A stretch of DNA of 64,000 nt from Flavobacterium bernardetii (GCF_011305415.1 NZ_JAANOQ010000001.1:521631-585630), one strand, 5' to 3'. Positions 44,456 through 53,822 are shown, counted from the stretch's first letter. Translations and numbers: made by a program. Notes: generated from the sequence alone by a model not told the origin.

Positions 44456-45169
44456 ATGAAATCTAAAATTCAAATTTCCATTCCAGAACCTTGTAATGAA
44501 GGTTGGCAAAATATGACACCAGTTGAAAAGGGTCGATTTTGTGCGTCTTGCCAGAAAACGGTTTTAGATTTCACGTATTTATCAGACAATGAAATTATCA
44601 ATTTGGTAAACAAAAATGATACTTTATGTGGAAGAATTAATACTTCGCAATTAAATAGAAATTTAATCGAAACCAAAAGAACATCTAATTATTTTGGATA
44701 TTTTGCAACTTCTGTTTTAGCGTTTTTAGGATTAGGAACTTCAACTATTGTCGCACAGGAGAAACCTTTAGTTGTCCAAAATAATAGTAAAAGTTCTACT
44801 GATTTTGATGAAAGAGAATTTCTTGTCAGAGGAATTGTAAAAGATACTTTGGGTAATGGAATAGGTAATATTTTTATACATATCAGAAATCAAAAACCTG
44901 TATTGACTGATTTAAAAGGAGAATTTGAGATTTGTGTAAGGAAAAATCAAAGAATTTTTATTTTAAATGATGCAAATGAAGAATACAATGATTTTGAATG
45001 TAAAATTTCGGATAATAATTTTTTAGAAATAGTATTAGAAAATTCTGCCATAATACATAGATCTTCATGTACTACAGGTCTTATTTATAAAGTTTCAGCA
45101 ACGACAATTATTAAAAAAAGAACTTTTTTAGGCAGAACATTTCATAAAATTGGCAATTGGTTTAGATAA
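44456..45169 (+). CDS. CxxC membrane protein with C-terminal beta domain, copy 1
   Basis: This 237-residue protein starts at the ATG at 44456. Residues 1-75 form a conserved soluble domain with four cysteines (EPCNEGW, FCASC, LCGRIN). One membrane helix follows (~78-97, YFATSVLAFLGLGTSTIVAQ). The remainder (~115-200) is a CarboxypepD_reg-like beta domain (VRGIVKDTLGNGIGNIFIHI). The topology puts the CxxC domain in the cytoplasm and the beta domain in the periplasm. The next gene is a paralogue nine bases on, with nearly the same N-terminal half. The function is unknown. Confidence 0.8.
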   Translation: MKSKIQISIPEPCNEGWQNMTPVEKGRFCASCQKTVLDFTYLSDNEIINLVNKNDTLCGRINTSQLNRNLIETKRTSNYFGYFATSVLAFLGLGTSTIVAQEKPLVVQNNSKSSTDFDEREFLVRGIVKDTLGNGIGNIFIHIRNQKPVLTDLKGEFEICVRKNQRIFILNDANEEYNDFECKISDNNFLEIVLENSAIIHRSSCTTGLIYKVSATTIIKKRTFLGRTFHKIGNWFR

Positions 45170-45178
45170 ATTTATATT

Positions 45179-45862
45179 ATGAAGCAAAACATTCAAATCT
45201 CTATTCCAGAACCTTGTCATCAAGGTTGGCAAAATATGACTCCAGTTGAGAAGGGTAGATTTTGTGAGTCTTGTCAGAAAACCGTTTTAGATTTCACGTA
45301 TTTATCCGATAATGAAATCATTAAATTGATTTCTAAAAATGATACTTTATGCGGAAGAATTAATGTTTCACAACTCAATAGAAATTTAATCGAAACAAAA
45401 TCAAAATCTAATTATTTTGCTTATTTAGCGACATCAGTTTTAGCGTTTTTAGGATTAGGAACTGAAAATGTTGTTGCTCAAGAAAAGCCTATTGTGGAAC
45501 AGACCGATTCTAAAAGTTTAAATGAAGTTACTGATTCTTTAGCAAAAATCACTATTACTGGCGTTATTACAGGTAATGACGGAATACTTTTACCAGGAGC
45601 GACTATTGTTATTCAAAACACTTCATTTGGAGTTCAAACAGATGAAAAATCAACTTATGCTATAAAAGCAAATCTTGGAGATGTTTTAGAATTTAGTTAC
45701 TTGGGTTATCAAACTGCTAATGTTATAGTTAGTTCAAACATAATTAATATTCAGCTTAGTAATGAAAATGTGTCAATTGAAGGAGGCGTACTTGCTTTTA
45801 AAAAACGAACATTTTTTGGAAGATTATTTCGAAAAAAAACCAATTGGTATAAACCATATTAA
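45179..45862 (+). CDS. CxxC membrane protein with C-terminal beta domain, copy 2
   Basis: This 227-residue paralogue of the preceding gene keeps the same cysteine-rich N-terminal part (EPCHQGW, FCESC, LCGRIN) and membrane helix. Its C-terminal part is a clearer CarboxypepD_reg-like domain (ITGVITGNDGILLPGATIVI, LEFSYLGYQTANVIV), the type found at the N-terminus of SusC/TonB receptors. Both copies end in a basic RTFxGRxFxK segment. A recent tandem duplication followed by divergence of the beta domains is likely. Confidence 0.82.
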   Translation: MKQNIQISIPEPCHQGWQNMTPVEKGRFCESCQKTVLDFTYLSDNEIIKLISKNDTLCGRINVSQLNRNLIETKSKSNYFAYLATSVLAFLGLGTENVVAQEKPIVEQTDSKSLNEVTDSLAKITITGVITGNDGILLPGATIVIQNTSFGVQTDEKSTYAIKANLGDVLEFSYLGYQTANVIVSSNIINIQLSNENVSIEGGVLAFKKRTFFGRLFRKKTNWYKPY

Positions 45863-46375
45863 TTACTTTTTTAAACTTCTTTTTTGCTTATAAAACCCTT
45901 TTGTGGAAATATATAAGGTTTTGTCTAATTCGGCGAAAATAGTTCCGTTTTTATCTGTGATGTGGAGAATTTTGGTGTAATCTACTTCGTTTTCAGCTTC
46001 AACTTTTTGTCTGATTTCATTAATTTCGGAAGTAGTAAATTCAAACGTTGCAAACGCGTGTTCATAGGCTGGTCGTTTGAATTTGATGTTCGTTTTTTTG
46101 TCCCAAACTACAAAGTCTTTTCCTAAAATTTGCATCAATTGAATCATGTAAATTGGATCCGTAGCAGCAAACAAACTTCCACCAAAAATGGAACCTACAT
46201 AATTTTTGTTTTTATACGATAACGGAATTTTGATTTTCACTACATGTAAATCTTCGGAAGCGAAAATAATTTTCCCACAACTTCTTTTATACATGGGTGA
46301 CATATTAAACAATACTCTGAAAAGTGTTGCTTTCTTGAAATATTTGTTTAAAAATGTAAAAAGTTGGTCGTACAT
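45863..46375 (-). CDS. DUF4442 hotdog-fold thioesterase-like protein
   Basis: This 170-residue protein fits DUF4442, a hotdog-fold family related to acyl-CoA thioesterases. The central helix and strand are represented by YVGSIFGGSLFAATDPIYMIQLMQILG, followed by FVVWDKKTNIKFKRPAYEHAFA. It may hydrolyse acyl-CoA or acyl-carrier substrates, but the acyl chain is unknown. It converges with the CxxC gene with no gap and follows the nitronate monooxygenase gene by one base, so these two minus-strand genes are an operon. Confidence 0.86.
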   Translation of the reverse strand: MYDQLFTFLNKYFKKATLFRVLFNMSPMYKRSCGKIIFASEDLHVVKIKIPLSYKNKNYVGSIFGGSLFAATDPIYMIQLMQILGKDFVVWDKKTNIKFKRPAYEHAFATFEFTTSEINEIRQKVEAENEVDYTKILHITDKNGTIFAELDKTLYISTKGFYKQKRSLKK

Positions 46376-46376
46376 C

Positions 46377-47324
46377 TTAAATCATTTTCTTTACAATTTC
46401 TGAAACAGGTAAAATCGCGTGCGTGTCTTCAATAGTTGGTCCGGCCACCCAAACGGTTTTGTAAGTTACTTCAGTAGCTGCTTTTTCTGTAGCTTTCATA
46501 CCGATATAAAAACGAATCATTTTGACCCATTTTTTCAAACTTTTGTTTTTGTTTAAAAGTTGTTCTAACCAAGTGGTTTTTGTACCTACTTTTTGAACAT
46601 AAGGTGTATTTATTACCGAACAAGGTGTACCTGAAATACGTTCAGTCATTACAATGTCTTTTGCGCCATAATCGACGCAAGCTTGTTTGTATTCTTGAGA
46701 AACGCCAGATTCTATTGAAGCAATGAACGGACTTCCAACAGAAACTCCAATCGCACCATAAGAAAGCATTTTATCAATATCCGATTTTTTACTCACGCCA
46801 CCAGCAGAAATTACAGGTAGGGAAGTGCCTTCGTTTAATTGTTTGATTAATTCTTCAGGACTAATATTTCCTCTGTGTCCGCCAGCTAAGTTGTTCACTG
46901 CAACTAAAGCATCGCCACCTAAACTTTCTACTTTTTTTGCAAAACTTAAATCGGTTACATCACAAAAAACTTTGATGCCAACTTTATGTGCTTCATTGAT
47001 AGTTTCTTCTGGAGAACCTAACGAAGTCAAAATAAAGTCGACTTTTTCTTCACATAAAATGCGTAGTTGTTCTTTATACTTTACGTTTGATTTATTCACA
47101 ATTAAATTGAATCCAAAACTTCCACCTTCCACTTTTGCATTTTTCAATTCAATGATGGCACTTCGTAATTCTTCTAAAGTTCTGTAGTTTAAGGCTGGAA
47201 TACAACCTGCTACGCCACTTTTCATACCTTCAATTACCATTTTAGTATTCGACACCAAAAACATTGGCGCCATAATAATTGGATGTTTTATATTTAGAAT
47301 TTCTGTTAGTTGTAATTTTTGCAT
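46377..47324 (-). CDS. Nitronate monooxygenase family FMN enzyme
   Basis: This 315-residue TIM-barrel flavoenzyme belongs to the 2-nitropropane dioxygenase/nitronate monooxygenase family. HPIIMAPMFLVSNTKMVIEG is the FMN-contacting start. The glycine-rich segments LVAVNNLAGGHRGN and SLPVISAGGVSKKSDIDKML, then GAIGVSVGSPFIAS, form the phosphate-binding part. AGGH contains the active-site His of the family. It probably detoxifies nitronates such as propionate 3-nitronate. It is likely co-transcribed with the DUF4442 gene. Confidence 0.9.
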   Translation of the reverse strand: MQKLQLTEILNIKHPIIMAPMFLVSNTKMVIEGMKSGVAGCIPALNYRTLEELRSAIIELKNAKVEGGSFGFNLIVNKSNVKYKEQLRILCEEKVDFILTSLGSPEETINEAHKVGIKVFCDVTDLSFAKKVESLGGDALVAVNNLAGGHRGNISPEELIKQLNEGTSLPVISAGGVSKKSDIDKMLSYGAIGVSVGSPFIASIESGVSQEYKQACVDYGAKDIVMTERISGTPCSVINTPYVQKVGTKTTWLEQLLNKNKSLKKWVKMIRFYIGMKATEKAATEVTYKTVWVAGPTIEDTHAILPVSEIVKKMI

Positions 47325-47352
47325 GAGTGTAAAGTTTTTTCAAATATAGTAA

Positions 47353-47383
47353 AAAATATTATGCATGCATATAAAAAAAAGAG
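47353..47383 (+). repeat. Left copy of a ~30-bp direct repeat
   Basis: AAAATATTATGCATG then CATATAAAAAAAAGAG. A nearly identical sequence lies at 49124-49153, so the two bracket the membrane-protein gene. Confidence 0.65.
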
Positions 47384-47401
47384 TTTTGCATGATGAAATC
47401 C

Positions 47402-49030
47402 TTAGTTTTTGTAAATGGTATTTGCATTAATAAATGTCGTATTTGGACATTTTAATAATGTGTAAATAATAAAATTTGAAGAATAACTAACAAAGTATGT
47501 TTTTGTGTTTTTGTTGATAAATTCTTCGATAAATTTTTCTTTCTCAACACCATAAGGAACGGATAGAAGTCTTATTGTATCTTTTTTATTAATGAATTCT
47601 CTATAATATTCTTTATTTTTCGAGTTATAAATAAATGGCTTATTTGGTAAAAATCCCTTATTGATTAATTTGCATTGAATAAATTCATGAGGTTTTAATT
47701 GAATTATTTTTTTGTCTTTATTTTTAATGATATCATCAACAATTTTAGATTCATTTTTACTTATTCTATCAAAATTATTTTTCCATAAATTTCCAAAAAT
47801 CACATGGAAATAGCCAAATAATGGTCTTGGGCCTTCTGGAGTTGGCATGTAAAATCCACCATCAAAATCTAAATAAATTTTATCAATGCGGATTCTTTCA
47901 TCAACATTATATTTGAATTTATAATTTTTGTCAATTTTTAAACTTTCCTTTTGGTAAAATCCATCACCAAAAGTTAAAGAATCTGTACTTATTTTTATTC
48001 CTATAAACCAAATGGATAGTATTGAACTAAAAAATATATATCTACTCCATTTATATAATAGTATGAGATTGAATCCCCAGAATGCTAATAATAAGAATAT
48101 TGGAATTAAACTAACCAAATATTTTAAACTCGGAAAAAACCCTAATATTAAGAAAGGAATAATTCCAATAAATAAAAAGATAATTTTATTTACCGTTAAA
48201 CCAATTATCTGTTTTTTCAGATATAGTAATCCAAAAATAACTAAGATAACAAAGGGAAAAGTAAAGAAACTCATTGCTGAAGAAATCAAATGAAGTTTTG
48301 ATCTTTGTGCATTTTCCATGTAATTGTTTCCCCATAACATGGTGTTTATAAAGTCGTTAATATTATAACCTGTAATGTTTATTAATAACAAGCCAATTGC
48401 AAAAGATATTAAAAAGTGAATGGTTGTTATTTGAAATAATTTTCTGTAATTAATAGTGTTATCCCTATTTTTAAAAAAATAAAAAGAGATAAAAATTGGA
48501 TAGAAAATTATAATAGACCATCTGAATGGAATGGCAATTGCAATAAATAATATAGAAAATAGTAAATGTTTAGATTTATAATTAGTTATGTATTTCCAGT
48601 AAAATATTAAAGATAATAAAGCAAAAAGGAAACCGAGATTTGTGGTATTCATAAATAAATTTATAAATATAAACTCTGGAATAATAAACGGAATCAGACA
48701 AAGAAATATGACAAATTTATTGTTGACTTCAAAAATTAAACTAAGAAAATATCCTATTAATTGATAGATAATTAACCCTGATAAAAAAGAAATATTTATG
48801 GAAAAGAAAAGTAATTCAGATTCTTTATTTTCCACAAAACTTAATAAATAATCAAAGCCTGAATTATATTCTGCATAGGGTTGTTGGATGTCTAGGTTTC
48901 TCCCACAAAGATGATATAAAATGGAACATGCATCGTCTCCTTCAATATAATTATAACTTATAGTATTTATGTATAAAAAGAGAAATAATACAATAGAAAA
49001 TCCATAAAAATATAGCATTTTTTTATTCAT
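47402..49030 (-). CDS. Polytopic membrane protein, GT39/PMT-like layout
   Basis: This 542-residue protein starts at the ATG at 49030 (MNKKMLYFYGFSIVLFLF); an upstream TTG at 49051 is less likely. About ten to eleven hydrophobic helices fill residues 8-345, and a soluble C-terminal part of ~190 residues follows. The periplasmic loop after the first helix (YNYIEGDDACSILYHLCGR) has an acidic pair, as in GT-C glycosyltransferases and dolichyl-phosphate mannosyltransferase-like proteins. I cannot name the substrate. Imperfect direct repeats at 47353 and 49124 flank it, suggesting a local insertion or duplication. Confidence 0.65.
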   Translation of the reverse strand: MNKKMLYFYGFSIVLFLFLYINTISYNYIEGDDACSILYHLCGRNLDIQQPYAEYNSGFDYLLSFVENKESELLFFSINISFLSGLIIYQLIGYFLSLIFEVNNKFVIFLCLIPFIIPEFIFINLFMNTTNLGFLFALLSLIFYWKYITNYKSKHLLFSILFIAIAIPFRWSIIIFYPIFISFYFFKNRDNTINYRKLFQITTIHFLISFAIGLLLINITGYNINDFINTMLWGNNYMENAQRSKLHLISSAMSFFTFPFVILVIFGLLYLKKQIIGLTVNKIIFLFIGIIPFLILGFFPSLKYLVSLIPIFLLLAFWGFNLILLYKWSRYIFFSSILSIWFIGIKISTDSLTFGDGFYQKESLKIDKNYKFKYNVDERIRIDKIYLDFDGGFYMPTPEGPRPLFGYFHVIFGNLWKNNFDRISKNESKIVDDIIKNKDKKIIQLKPHEFIQCKLINKGFLPNKPFIYNSKNKEYYREFINKKDTIRLLSVPYGVEKEKFIEEFINKNTKTYFVSYSSNFIIYTLLKCPNTTFINANTIYKN

Positions 49031-49123
49031 AACTTGGTATTTACTATTCAAATTAGTGGTTTAAATATTCACAAATTCTGTTATTCATAATTTTTTAATT
49101 GATAAAATTATTCAATTAAAGTG

Positions 49124-49153
49124 AAAATATTATGCATGTATATGAAAAAAGAG
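49124..49153 (+). repeat. Right copy of a ~30-bp direct repeat
   Basis: AAAATATTATGCATG then TATATGAAAAAAGAG, about 28 of 31 positions shared with 47353-47383. It abuts the terminator of the upstream minus-strand gene. Confidence 0.65.
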
Positions 49154-49176
49154 CTCCGCTAAAGGGAACTCTTTTA
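49145..49176 (-). terminator. Stem-loop terminator of the secreted-protein gene
   Basis: AAGAGTTCC and GGAGCTCTT (minus strand) form a stem with one mismatch, followed by T residues. Confidence 0.7.
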
Positions 49177-49193
49177 TAAATTATAAAGAAGAT

Positions 49194-49787
49194 TTATTTT
49201 TTTGGATCGTAACGACGTGTAGTGGCGTTAAATTTATATTTGTTAGTTAGTGTTTTAGTTGATAATAACACTTCGAAATCTTTAGTTAAAACAAATTCAA
49301 AACCTTCTCTACGTGTTTTTTCAACCGTTTCTGTAGCTTCTGATTTACCTAATTTCTTAATTTCTTTAATATTTGTAACCGTTTGTATGTTTCCTAAAAT
49401 CTTAAGTTTTGTAGCAGATAAATCCCAAATTTCATTTGAAGTTATTAATGCATTTTCTTTTTTTAGTTTGGTTTCTGTAATAATATTTTCAGTATAACTA
49501 AAGTGATATAATTTCACGCCTGCAACAGTAAATGCTTTAATTTTAAAATTAGTAGGTTGTTGTGCTTTGTCTTTTGTAGTAATATCTTTTAAAATGATAT
49601 TTTCTTTTTTCCCAGCGTTGTCCATTACGATGGCTAATTTTTGTTTGCCACCTTCAGTAATAATTTCTGCTTTTAAATTTTCAAAAGTTGCTAAAGCTCC
49701 AGTAGCAGCTTTAGGTGTTGCTTTCGCTTTTTGAGCAAAACTTATTGTCGTAGTAACTAATAATAATGCTATAAATACGTTTTTCAT
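49194..49787 (-). CDS. Secreted hypothetical protein
   Basis: This 197-residue protein starts at the ATG at 49787. A signal peptide (MKNVFIALLLVTTTISFAQ) is followed by an alanine/lysine-rich linker and a beta-rich domain of ~150 residues ending NKYKFNATTRRYDPKK. There is no recognised domain. The mature protein would sit in the periplasm. It is monocistronic with its own terminator. Confidence 0.75.
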   Translation of the reverse strand: MKNVFIALLLVTTTISFAQKAKATPKAATGALATFENLKAEIITEGGKQKLAIVMDNAGKKENIILKDITTKDKAQQPTNFKIKAFTVAGVKLYHFSYTENIITETKLKKENALITSNEIWDLSATKLKILGNIQTVTNIKEIKKLGKSEATETVEKTRREGFEFVLTKDFEVLLSTKTLTNKYKFNATTRRYDPKK

Positions 49788-49843
49788 TGTGTTGTAATTT
49801 ATGGTTTTTGGTGCACCCAATGTACAAATTATTTTCAATAAAA

Positions 49844-49872
49844 AAACCGTGCTAAAAACTTTAACACGGTTT
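49844..49872 (-). terminator. Terminator of the proteorhodopsin gene
   Basis: AAACCGTG and CACGGTTT form a stem; on the minus strand a T-run follows. Confidence 0.85.
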
Positions 49873-49896
49873 CTTCAAAAAAAATAAACTAAAAAC

Positions 49897-50610
49897 TTAA
49901 TCTTTCTGTGATTGAACGGCTAAATTATAAATTACCAATCCAAATCCAATTTTGTTTATAGCATCAGCTATGTTGTAAGCAATATCAACACTTCCTTTTC
50001 CTAAAATGCTAGTATACCAACCATCAGTTCCTAACATGTATCCTAATGGATAAATTGCCCAACCAACTAATACGAACCAGCATAATATTTTGTGAGCTGC
50101 TAAAACATTTCCACCTGCTGCTTTTGCTAATTTAGCTGCAGATCCCAGCCATATTTCATATACAATTACAAAATAAGCTACTCCAGAAATGAATCCCCAT
50201 AAGGCTGCAGCATCTTTGTATACTGTTTCGCCTAAGTATCCAGTAACTAACATGATTACAGACAAAACTATCATTTTCCATAATAAGTTTGTTTTTGCAC
50301 CTGCCACTTTAAGTATTAAATAAAATTCTAAACACATTAATGGAACTGTTAAAATCCAATCTACGTATCTAAAAAACGTTGGTGATTCTCCAAATTCTGC
50401 CCAATACTCTTTCATGTAAAAGTAATGTACAGCTGCAATAAAAGTGATTAATCCTGAAACTAGTACCGAAGTACGCCATTTCTTATCAAACTGGTTTAAT
50501 GATAAGAAGAAAAATGCTGAAGCAGCCATCATAGCCATACAGCCTACGAAGAAAGTAAATCCAACGTAATCATTTGGTAACATTTTTGAAATTAAGCTAA
50601 AATTTGTCAT
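49897..50610 (-). CDS. Proteorhodopsin (light-driven proton pump, DTE type)
   Basis: This 237-residue protein has seven membrane helices. Helix C reads RYVDWILTVPLMCLEFYLIL and gives counterion Asp84, Thr88 and proton donor Glu95, the DTE set of proton-pumping proteorhodopsins. His62 matches the histidine that pairs with the counterion. Lys220 in DAINKIGFGLVIYNL is the retinal Schiff-base lysine. Met92 occupies the spectral tuning position and predicts green absorption. It would export protons in light. The retinal synthase gene blh is divergent, with facing TAACTTTG promoter boxes between them. Confidence 0.96.
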   Translation of the reverse strand: MTNFSLISKMLPNDYVGFTFFVGCMAMMAASAFFFLSLNQFDKKWRTSVLVSGLITFIAAVHYFYMKEYWAEFGESPTFFRYVDWILTVPLMCLEFYLILKVAGAKTNLLWKMIVLSVIMLVTGYLGETVYKDAAALWGFISGVAYFVIVYEIWLGSAAKLAKAAGGNVLAAHKILCWFVLVGWAIYPLGYMLGTDGWYTSILGKGSVDIAYNIADAINKIGFGLVIYNLAVQSQKD

Positions 50611-50652
50611 AAAATTTGTTTTTAATTATTAGTGAATGTTAATTTGTTTAAT

Positions 50653-50660
50653 CAAAGTTA
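50653..50660 (-). promoter_or_regulatory. Proteorhodopsin promoter -7 box (TAACTTTG)
   Basis: TAACTTTG on the minus strand, 43 bases before the proteorhodopsin start. Confidence 0.65.
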
Positions 50661-50681
50661 ATAAATGTTAAACAGAATAGC

Positions 50682-50689
50682 TAACTTTG
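50682..50689 (+). promoter_or_regulatory. blh promoter -7 box (TAACTTTG)
   Basis: The identical octamer TAACTTTG on the plus strand, 42 bases before the blh ATG at 50731. The two boxes are placed symmetrically. Confidence 0.65.
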
Positions 50690-50730
50690 TTTATCTTTTT
50701 TTAATATTATTTAAACAAAAAATATTTATT

Positions 50731-51621
50731 ATGAATAATTATCCAAGTATTGCTATAGTTCTAAGTTTTCTTGGATTATGGATTACCTCTTTTTTTTCTA
50801 ATGATTTACAAGTTGGAATTGGGTTTGTTTTAATTCTGTCTTTTGGAATTTTGCATGGAGCTAACGATATCTTAATTTCAAAAAGTATAATGAATAGGAA
50901 GAATCAGCTTTCTAAAATGAAAATAATATACTTATATATTACGGTTGTAATTTTTGGTGCTGTACTTTTTTATTTTTTACCAGTTATAACGTTATTACTA
51001 TTTGTAATCATTAGTGGTTATCATTTTGGAGAACAACAATTGGATTACCTAAAAGGAGAATTACTACAATATAATTTTGTTTTTAAAACTTTATATGGGT
51101 TGTTGGTGTTGTTTCTATTGTTTGGTTTTCATATAAATGACGTAATTGCTGTTGTGTATGAAATTACCTCATATTCAATTGATGAGTTCTTAATTATAAA
51201 TACACTTTATTTGATTTTAATTTTATTTACAATGAATTATATTTTCGTTTTTAAGAAGTTAAAAGTAAATCAAAGTATTTTTTTAAACGAACTATTTTAT
51301 CTTTTGATTTTTGCAATTATTTTTAAAGTTTCTTCACTTATATGGGGTTTTACGATTTATTTTATTGTTTGGCACAGTATGCCTTCTATTATAAATCAAA
51401 CTAAATTTTTATATGGTTCTTTTAATTATTTTACTTTCATGAAATACATAAAAGAGGCATTATTTTATTGGGTAGTTTCGCTTATAGGATTATTTCTTTT
51501 TTATTTCTTATTTCAAGATATTAAGCTTTTTAATACTTTGTTTTTTTCTTTTTTAGCTGCAATTACTTTTCCTCATGTGGTTGTTGTTTTAATGATGCTA
51601 AAGGATAAATCTGGGCAATAA
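50731..51621 (+). CDS. blh: Brp/Blh family beta-carotene 15,15'-dioxygenase
   Basis: This 296-residue membrane protein starts at the ATG at 50731; an earlier in-frame start at 50665 would overlap the promoter. It cleaves beta-carotene to two retinals for the adjacent proteorhodopsin. Conserved histidine motifs for the iron site are present: ILHGANDILIS, GYHFGEQQL, IVWHSMPS and FPHVVVVLMML. It has about eight hydrophobic helices. Carotenoid synthesis genes are not in this window. A strong terminator follows. Confidence 0.94.
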   Translation: MNNYPSIAIVLSFLGLWITSFFSNDLQVGIGFVLILSFGILHGANDILISKSIMNRKNQLSKMKIIYLYITVVIFGAVLFYFLPVITLLLFVIISGYHFGEQQLDYLKGELLQYNFVFKTLYGLLVLFLLFGFHINDVIAVVYEITSYSIDEFLIINTLYLILILFTMNYIFVFKKLKVNQSIFLNELFYLLIFAIIFKVSSLIWGFTIYFIVWHSMPSIINQTKFLYGSFNYFTFMKYIKEALFYWVVSLIGLFLFYFLFQDIKLFNTLFFSFLAAITFPHVVVVLMMLKDKSGQ

Positions 51622-51650
51622 AAAAACCGAGTAATTTCTTACTCGGTTCT
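51622..51650 (+). terminator. Terminator of blh
   Basis: ACCGAGTAA and TTACTCGGT pair around a short loop with T-rich flanks. Confidence 0.85.
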
Positions 51651-51674
51651 TAATTATTTAATTTATTTTTTACT

Positions 51675-51716
51675 CGTAAATTTTACTTCGTAAATCGTAA
51701 ATCTTCAATCGTAAAT
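51675..51716. repeat. Heptamer array (CGTAAAT) downstream of dnaK
   Basis: CGTAAAT occurs at 51675, 51689, 51696 and 51710, all in steps of 7 or 14 bases, with degenerate heptamers between. The same kind of period-7 array appears at several other intergenic places in the window. Confidence 0.6.
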
Positions 51717-53596
51717 TATTTTACTTCTTCGAATTCAACATCTTGAGTTGTATCACCTGATGCCTGTGGTTGTGCTTGTGCAGCTCCTTGAGCGTCTCCA
51801 GTGTTATACATTTCAGCAGATGCGTTAGTCCAAGCTGTATTGATTTTTTCTAAAGCAGGCGTAATTGCAGCAACATCTTTTGCTTCATGAGCCATTTTTA
51901 ATTCAATTAAAGCTAAGTTGATTGCAGTTTTGTTATCTTCAGATAATTTTTCTCCAAATTCACCTAATTGTTTTTCCGTTTGGAAAATCATTGAATCAGC
52001 TTCGTTTACTTTATCAGCAGTTTCTTTAGCAATTTTATCTGCTTCAGCATTTAATTCTGCATCTTTTTTCATGCTTTCGATTTCTTCAGCTGTTAAACCA
52101 GAAGAAGCTTCGATACGAATATCGTGAGATTTTCCAGTTCCTTTGTCAGTTGCAGAAACTTTAATGATACCATTTGCATCAATATCGAAAGTTACTTCAA
52201 TTTGAGGAATTCCTCTAGCTGCTGGTGGAATACCATCTAAATGGAAACGACCAATAGTTTTGTTATCTGCTGCCATTGTTCTTTCACCTTGAATAACGTG
52301 AATTTCAACACTTGGTTGGTTATCTGCTGCAGTTGAGAAAACTTGAGATTTTTTTGTTGGGATAGTTGTGTTAGACTCGATTAATCTAGTCATAACGTTA
52401 CCCATAGTTTCAATTCCTAATGATAAAGGTGTAACGTCTAATAACAATACATCTTTTACATCACCAGTTAAAACTCCACCTTGAATAGCTGCACCAATTG
52501 CTACAACTTCATCAGGATTAACTCCTTTTGATGGTTTTTTACCGAAGAATTTCTCCACTTGTTCTTGGATAACTGGGATACGAGTAGAACCTCCAACTAA
52601 GATAACTTCATCAATATCAGAAACTGATAAACCAGCATCTTTTAAAGCTTTAGCAACTGGCTCCATTGAACGCTTGATTAAAGAATCAGCTAATTGTTCA
52701 AATTTAGCACGAGTTAAAGTTTGTACTAAGTGCTTTGGTCCTGAAGCCGTAGCAGTAACATATGGTAAGTTAATTTCTGTTTGAGCAGAAGCAGATAATT
52801 CAATCTTAGCTTTTTCAGCAGCTTCTTTTAAACGTTGTAAAGCAGTTGGGTCTTTTCTTAAATCTAAACCTTCAGCAGCATTAAAGTCGTTTGCTAACCA
52901 GTCAATAATTACTTGGTCAAAATCATCTCCACCTAAGTGAGTATCTCCATTAGTAGATAATACTTCAAAAACACCATCTCCTAATTCTAAGATAGAAATA
53001 TCAAAAGTACCACCACCTAAATCGAATACTGCGATTTTTTGATCAGTAGCTTGTTTGTCTAATCCATAAGCTAATGCCGCAGCAGTTGGCTCATTGATAA
53101 TTCTCATAACTTTTAAACCTGCAATTTCACCAGCTTCTTTTGTAGCTTGACGTTGTGCATCGTTAAAATATGCAGGAACAGTAATAACCGCTTCTGAAAC
53201 TGAATGACCTAAATAGTCTTCAGCAGTTTTTTTCATTTTTTGTAAAGTCATTGCAGATAATTCTTGTGCCGTATATAAACGACCATCGATATCTACACGT
53301 GGTGTATCATTATCTCCTTTTACAACTTTGTAAGCAACAGTAGAAGCTTCTTTAGCACTTTCCGAGAACTTGTTACCCATAAATCTTTTGATAGATGCGA
53401 TAGTTTTAGTTGGGTTAGTTACAGCTTGTCTTTTTGCAGCGTCTCCAATTTTAATTTCTCCACCTTCTACAAATGCAATTACAGATGGTGTTGTTCTTTT
53501 TCCTTCTGCATTAGCAATTACAACTGCTTCTCCACCTTCCATTACAGAAACACAAGAATTGGTTGTACCTAAATCGATTCCAATAATCTTACTCAT
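51716..53596 (-). CDS. dnaK: Molecular chaperone DnaK (Hsp70)
   Basis: This 626-residue Hsp70 shows [17 protein letters not shown] and the phosphate-2 motif [13 protein letters not shown] in the ATPase domain, [20 protein letters not shown], and the interdomain linker [13 protein letters not shown]. The substrate-binding domain and lid follow, ending in VEFEEVK, the EEVK-type C-terminus of bacterial DnaK. It folds proteins with DnaJ and GrpE, which are not adjacent. A sigma-54-like sequence is the best promoter candidate upstream. Confidence 0.98.
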   Translation of the reverse strand: MSKIIGIDLGTTNSCVSVMEGGEAVVIANAEGKRTTPSVIAFVEGGEIKIGDAAKRQAVTNPTKTIASIKRFMGNKFSESAKEASTVAYKVVKGDNDTPRVDIDGRLYTAQELSAMTLQKMKKTAEDYLGHSVSEAVITVPAYFNDAQRQATKEAGEIAGLKVMRIINEPTAAALAYGLDKQATDQKIAVFDLGGGTFDISILELGDGVFEVLSTNGDTHLGGDDFDQVIIDWLANDFNAAEGLDLRKDPTALQRLKEAAEKAKIELSASAQTEINLPYVTATASGPKHLVQTLTRAKFEQLADSLIKRSMEPVAKALKDAGLSVSDIDEVILVGGSTRIPVIQEQVEKFFGKKPSKGVNPDEVVAIGAAIQGGVLTGDVKDVLLLDVTPLSLGIETMGNVMTRLIESNTTIPTKKSQVFSTAADNQPSVEIHVIQGERTMAADNKTIGRFHLDGIPPAARGIPQIEVTFDIDANGIIKVSATDKGTGKSHDIRIEASSGLTAEEIESMKKDAELNAEADKIAKETADKVNEADSMIFQTEKQLGEFGEKLSEDNKTAINLALIELKMAHEAKDVAAITPALEKINTAWTNASAEMYNTGDAQGAAQAQPQASGDTTQDVEFEEVK

Positions 53597-53650
53597 TTTA
53601 TTTAATTTTAAATTTTATTCGGTTTATTTTTTAAACTCTTTTTGGATAAG

Positions 53651-53665
53651 TCAAGTTTTGTGCCA
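53651..53665 (-). promoter_or_regulatory. Sigma-54-like promoter of dnaK (TGGCAC-N5-TTGA)
   Basis: TGGCACAAAACTTGA on the minus strand, 55 bases before the dnaK start. It matches the -24/-12 consensus TGGCAC-N5-TTGC with correct spacing and one change (A for C at -12). Confidence 0.5.
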
Positions 53666-53822
53666 AGATAAAATATCACTAGAAATTGGCAGAAATTCTA
53701 TTTATGACAGAATTGCATCTGACAAAGTGTCATTTATTTTTACCCTAACTTGTTGGTTTTCTGTCAGAAAGTGTTTTTGTGCGATACCTATTAAAGATGA
53801 TAATTGTGAAGAATGCTAAGGT

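Noticed and set aside
47353..49153. Insertion sequence
   Set aside because: Direct repeats flank the gene, but there are no terminal inverted repeats and no transposase.
53370..53819. 150-codon plus-strand open frame opposite the dnaK start
   Set aside because: It is mostly antisense to the conserved DnaK N-terminus, and the rest covers the dnaK promoter.
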